Assembly: GCA_018816765.1 (NCBI GenBank)
Contig: JAHIUX010000009.1
Coordinates: 62,001 to 126,000, forward strand
Direction: 5' to 3'
From: Bacteroidota bacterium
Lineage (GTDB): Bacteria > Bacteroidota > Bacteroidia > Bacteroidales > F082
DNA: 64,000 bases
The notes under the pieces are model-generated. The model made no database searches and was not told the origin of the DNA. It saw nothing but the letters and a program-made list of their open reading frames with translations. Of this stretch, positions 62,778-64,000 are shown one piece after another; the stretch's first letter is position 1, and each line of letters begins with the position of its first letter. A program made the translations under genes and the position numbers.

Positions 62778-62812
62778 AAAGGGGGAAAGGAGCACTCCTT
62801 CCCCCCTTTTTT
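62778..62812 (+). terminator. Intrinsic terminator-like hairpin between SGBP and second hydrolase
   Basis: The left arm AAAGGGGGAAAGGAG (62778-62792) pairs with CTCCTTCCCCCCTTT (62795-62809) with one mismatch around a loop of 2-4 bases, followed by a run of six T (62807-62812). It is a strong, textbook terminator but lies inside the PUL, 23 bases after the SGBP stop and 13 before the next ATG. It may attenuate the downstream gene. Confidence 0.75.
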
Positions 62813-62825
62813 AACTCCAATTCCA

Positions 62826-64000
62826 ATGAAACGAATTCCGCTTGTCGTCGCGCTGATGATTTTTTCGATGCTGTTTACCCTAGCCTGCAAGAAAGACAAG
62901 GGCAATAACCCTACTGATATCATCCAGCTTGTTTATGCGAAGGCAGGAACAACAAGCCTGAGTATTAACGGGCAAGCGCCTTCAATTAGCGTGCAGGCCG
63001 CATTTAGCCTGAAATGGGCTTCTGCCTTCGACGCATCGAAAATGAAAGCAGCAGTTGCAATCATTGACGAATCAACACAACAGGAAATTATCGCCGAAAA
63101 GACTGTTGACGAAAATAACCTGCTAATCCAAATCACCCCATCCCAGCCATTAACCTGGGAAACAGCATACAAACTTATCGTTACGGAAGGAACACTGGGG
63201 AAATCCGGTGAAACCTTTCCCGGGGCGCAATTCAGGTTCATAACCGAAAAAGGCAGCCTGCTGATGAACAACATCACCTTGAATGGCACAGTTTTGAGCG
63301 GGCAAACGGCACCACGTGATGTAACTTACGATCATGTTCAGTTCGACATCACTTTTTCCGAGGCCTTGACTGACAATGACCTAAGCGCCTATTTTACAAT
63401 GATTCCAGGCAACAACCTGAACATCACCACCTCTGCAGATAAAAAAAAGATAACCGTTAGCAGCGCAGCACCACTCGCTTACTACCGGAAACATACATTG
63501 ATAATTTCGAATCAGTTGACTGCTGCAAACGGCTTCAATTTTGCCGGCTTCCGGCAGGATTTTTATACCGGACTCGATTCAACTGACAAATTTCCATTGA
63601 TCAGCGATGAACAATTGCTCGACCTCGTTCAACATCAAACCTTTGGCTTTTTCTGGGACCATGCACATCCGGTAAGCGGGCTTATCCGTGACCGAAAAGG
63701 TGGTGGCGACGTAGTCACTTCGGGTGGCAGCGGATTTGGATTGATGGCCCTCATCATCGGCATCGAGCGCGGCTTCATTACCCGCGATCAGGGTGTTGAA
63801 CGGTTTACAAAAATCGTCAATTTTCTGGCCCTGGCCGAGAGATTTCATGGTGCCTGGCCCCACTGGCTGAACGGCTCAACCGGTAAAGTGATTCCCTTCA
63901 GTCAAAATGACAATGGCGCCGACCTTGTTGAAACCTCGTATCTTGCAGCAGGGCTCGTGACTTTGCGGCAATACCTCAATCCATCAGTATCGGCAGAAAT
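62826..64000 (+). CDS. PF10091 glycoamylase-like (GH144-like) lipoprotein, cut by the window end
   Basis: Open from the ATG at 62826 to the last base, 391 codons, no stop yet. A lipoprotein signal (hydrophobic LVVALMIFSMLFTLACKK, lipobox LAC) precedes two Ig-like segments (about 40-140 and 145-250). The glycoamylase-like domain starts at about 265 with LLDLVQHQTFGFFWDHAHP and VVTSGGSGFGLMALIIGIERGF. It continues with NDNGADLVETSYLAAGL, which matches the active-site region of GH144-type enzymes. It follows the terminator hairpin and completes the visible part of the PUL. With the enzyme at 55475, the locus has two hydrolases of the same family, one plain and one with N-terminal adaptor domains. 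Confidence 0.85.
   Translation, partial: MKRIPLVVALMIFSMLFTLACKKDKGNNPTDIIQLVYAKAGTTSLSINGQAPSISVQAAFSLKWASAFDASKMKAAVAIIDESTQQEIIAEKTVDENNLLIQITPSQPLTWETAYKLIVTEGTLGKSGETFPGAQFRFITEKGSLLMNNITLNGTVLSGQTAPRDVTYDHVQFDITFSEALTDNDLSAYFTMIPGNNLNITTSADKKKITVSSAAPLAYYRKHTLIISNQLTAANGFNFAGFRQDFYTGLDSTDKFPLISDEQLLDLVQHQTFGFFWDHAHPVSGLIRDRKGGGDVVTSGGSGFGLMALIIGIERGFITRDQGVERFTKIVNFLALAERFHGAWPHWLNGSTGKVIPFSQNDNGADLVETSYLAAGLVTLRQYLNPSVSAE

Overview
The window looks like a chromosomal segment of a free-living member of the Bacteroidota. Four things in the sequence point there: a SusC/SusD pair with a polysaccharide utilisation locus (PUL), a glycoside hydrolase ending in a type IX secretion (T9SS) sorting domain, a DUF5686-type outer-membrane protein, and many genes preceded by the Bacteroidota -7 box TAnnTTTG and lacking an obvious Shine-Dalgarno site. 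I saw no rRNA, tRNA, CRISPR array, prophage or intact insertion sequence. The only trace of a mobile element is a short possible transposase relic near 45.0 kb. Genes are dense on both strands, mostly as single genes or short operons.

Layout. 0.2-6.2 kb holds housekeeping genes: isochorismatase-like hydrolase, MutS2, L-serine dehydratase, CutC and two small secreted proteins. 6.35-9.55 kb is a tight four-gene LIV-type ABC importer (two permeases, two ATPases) with no substrate-binding protein beside it. 9.6-16.8 kb is envelope-related: a DUF5686 protein, two tandem beta-barrel paralogues of which the second has an in-frame TAG, a short-chain dehydrogenase and a TonB-dependent receptor. 16.9-22.9 kb has PurL, a cation diffusion facilitator and thioredoxin reductase. 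23.3-28.9 kb has a secreted GH5 glucanase with two CBM6-like modules, a methyltransferase, a fibronectin-III esterase, a 41-residue basic protein and a small lipoprotein.

29.2-33.2 kb is a compact minus-strand operon with a GNAT acetyltransferase, an ornithine/alanine-racemase-like enzyme, an M20 amidohydrolase and alanine racemase, which suggests D-amino-acid metabolism. 33.5-44.8 kb has a cation/proton antiporter, a hybrid histidine kinase, two MscS-type channels, a DEAD-box helicase, an acetyltransferase-deacetylase fusion, a hypothetical outer-membrane protein and an NAD-binding epimerase-like protein.

45.15-51.2 kb encodes a soluble NuoE / NuoF / (GltD-NuoG fusion) complex. It carries an NADH site, an NADPH-type flavin module and many Fe-S clusters, but no visible hydrogenase or molybdenum active-site residues, so the best guess is a (possibly bifurcating) transhydrogenase. 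After an NlpC/P60 peptidase, 52.3-64.0 kb is a PUL: a membrane-spanning propeller/Y_Y_Y/LuxR regulator, a PF10091 (GH144-like) hydrolase, SusC, SusD, a LamG surface lipoprotein, a strong terminator hairpin, and a second PF10091 lipoprotein cut by the window end. The likely substrate is beta-1,2-glucan, an inference from the hydrolase family only.

The most unusual items are the GltD-NuoG fusion complex, the acetyltransferase-deacetylase fusion, the importer without a binding protein and the racemase operon. All family assignments come from reading motifs by eye; no database search was run.
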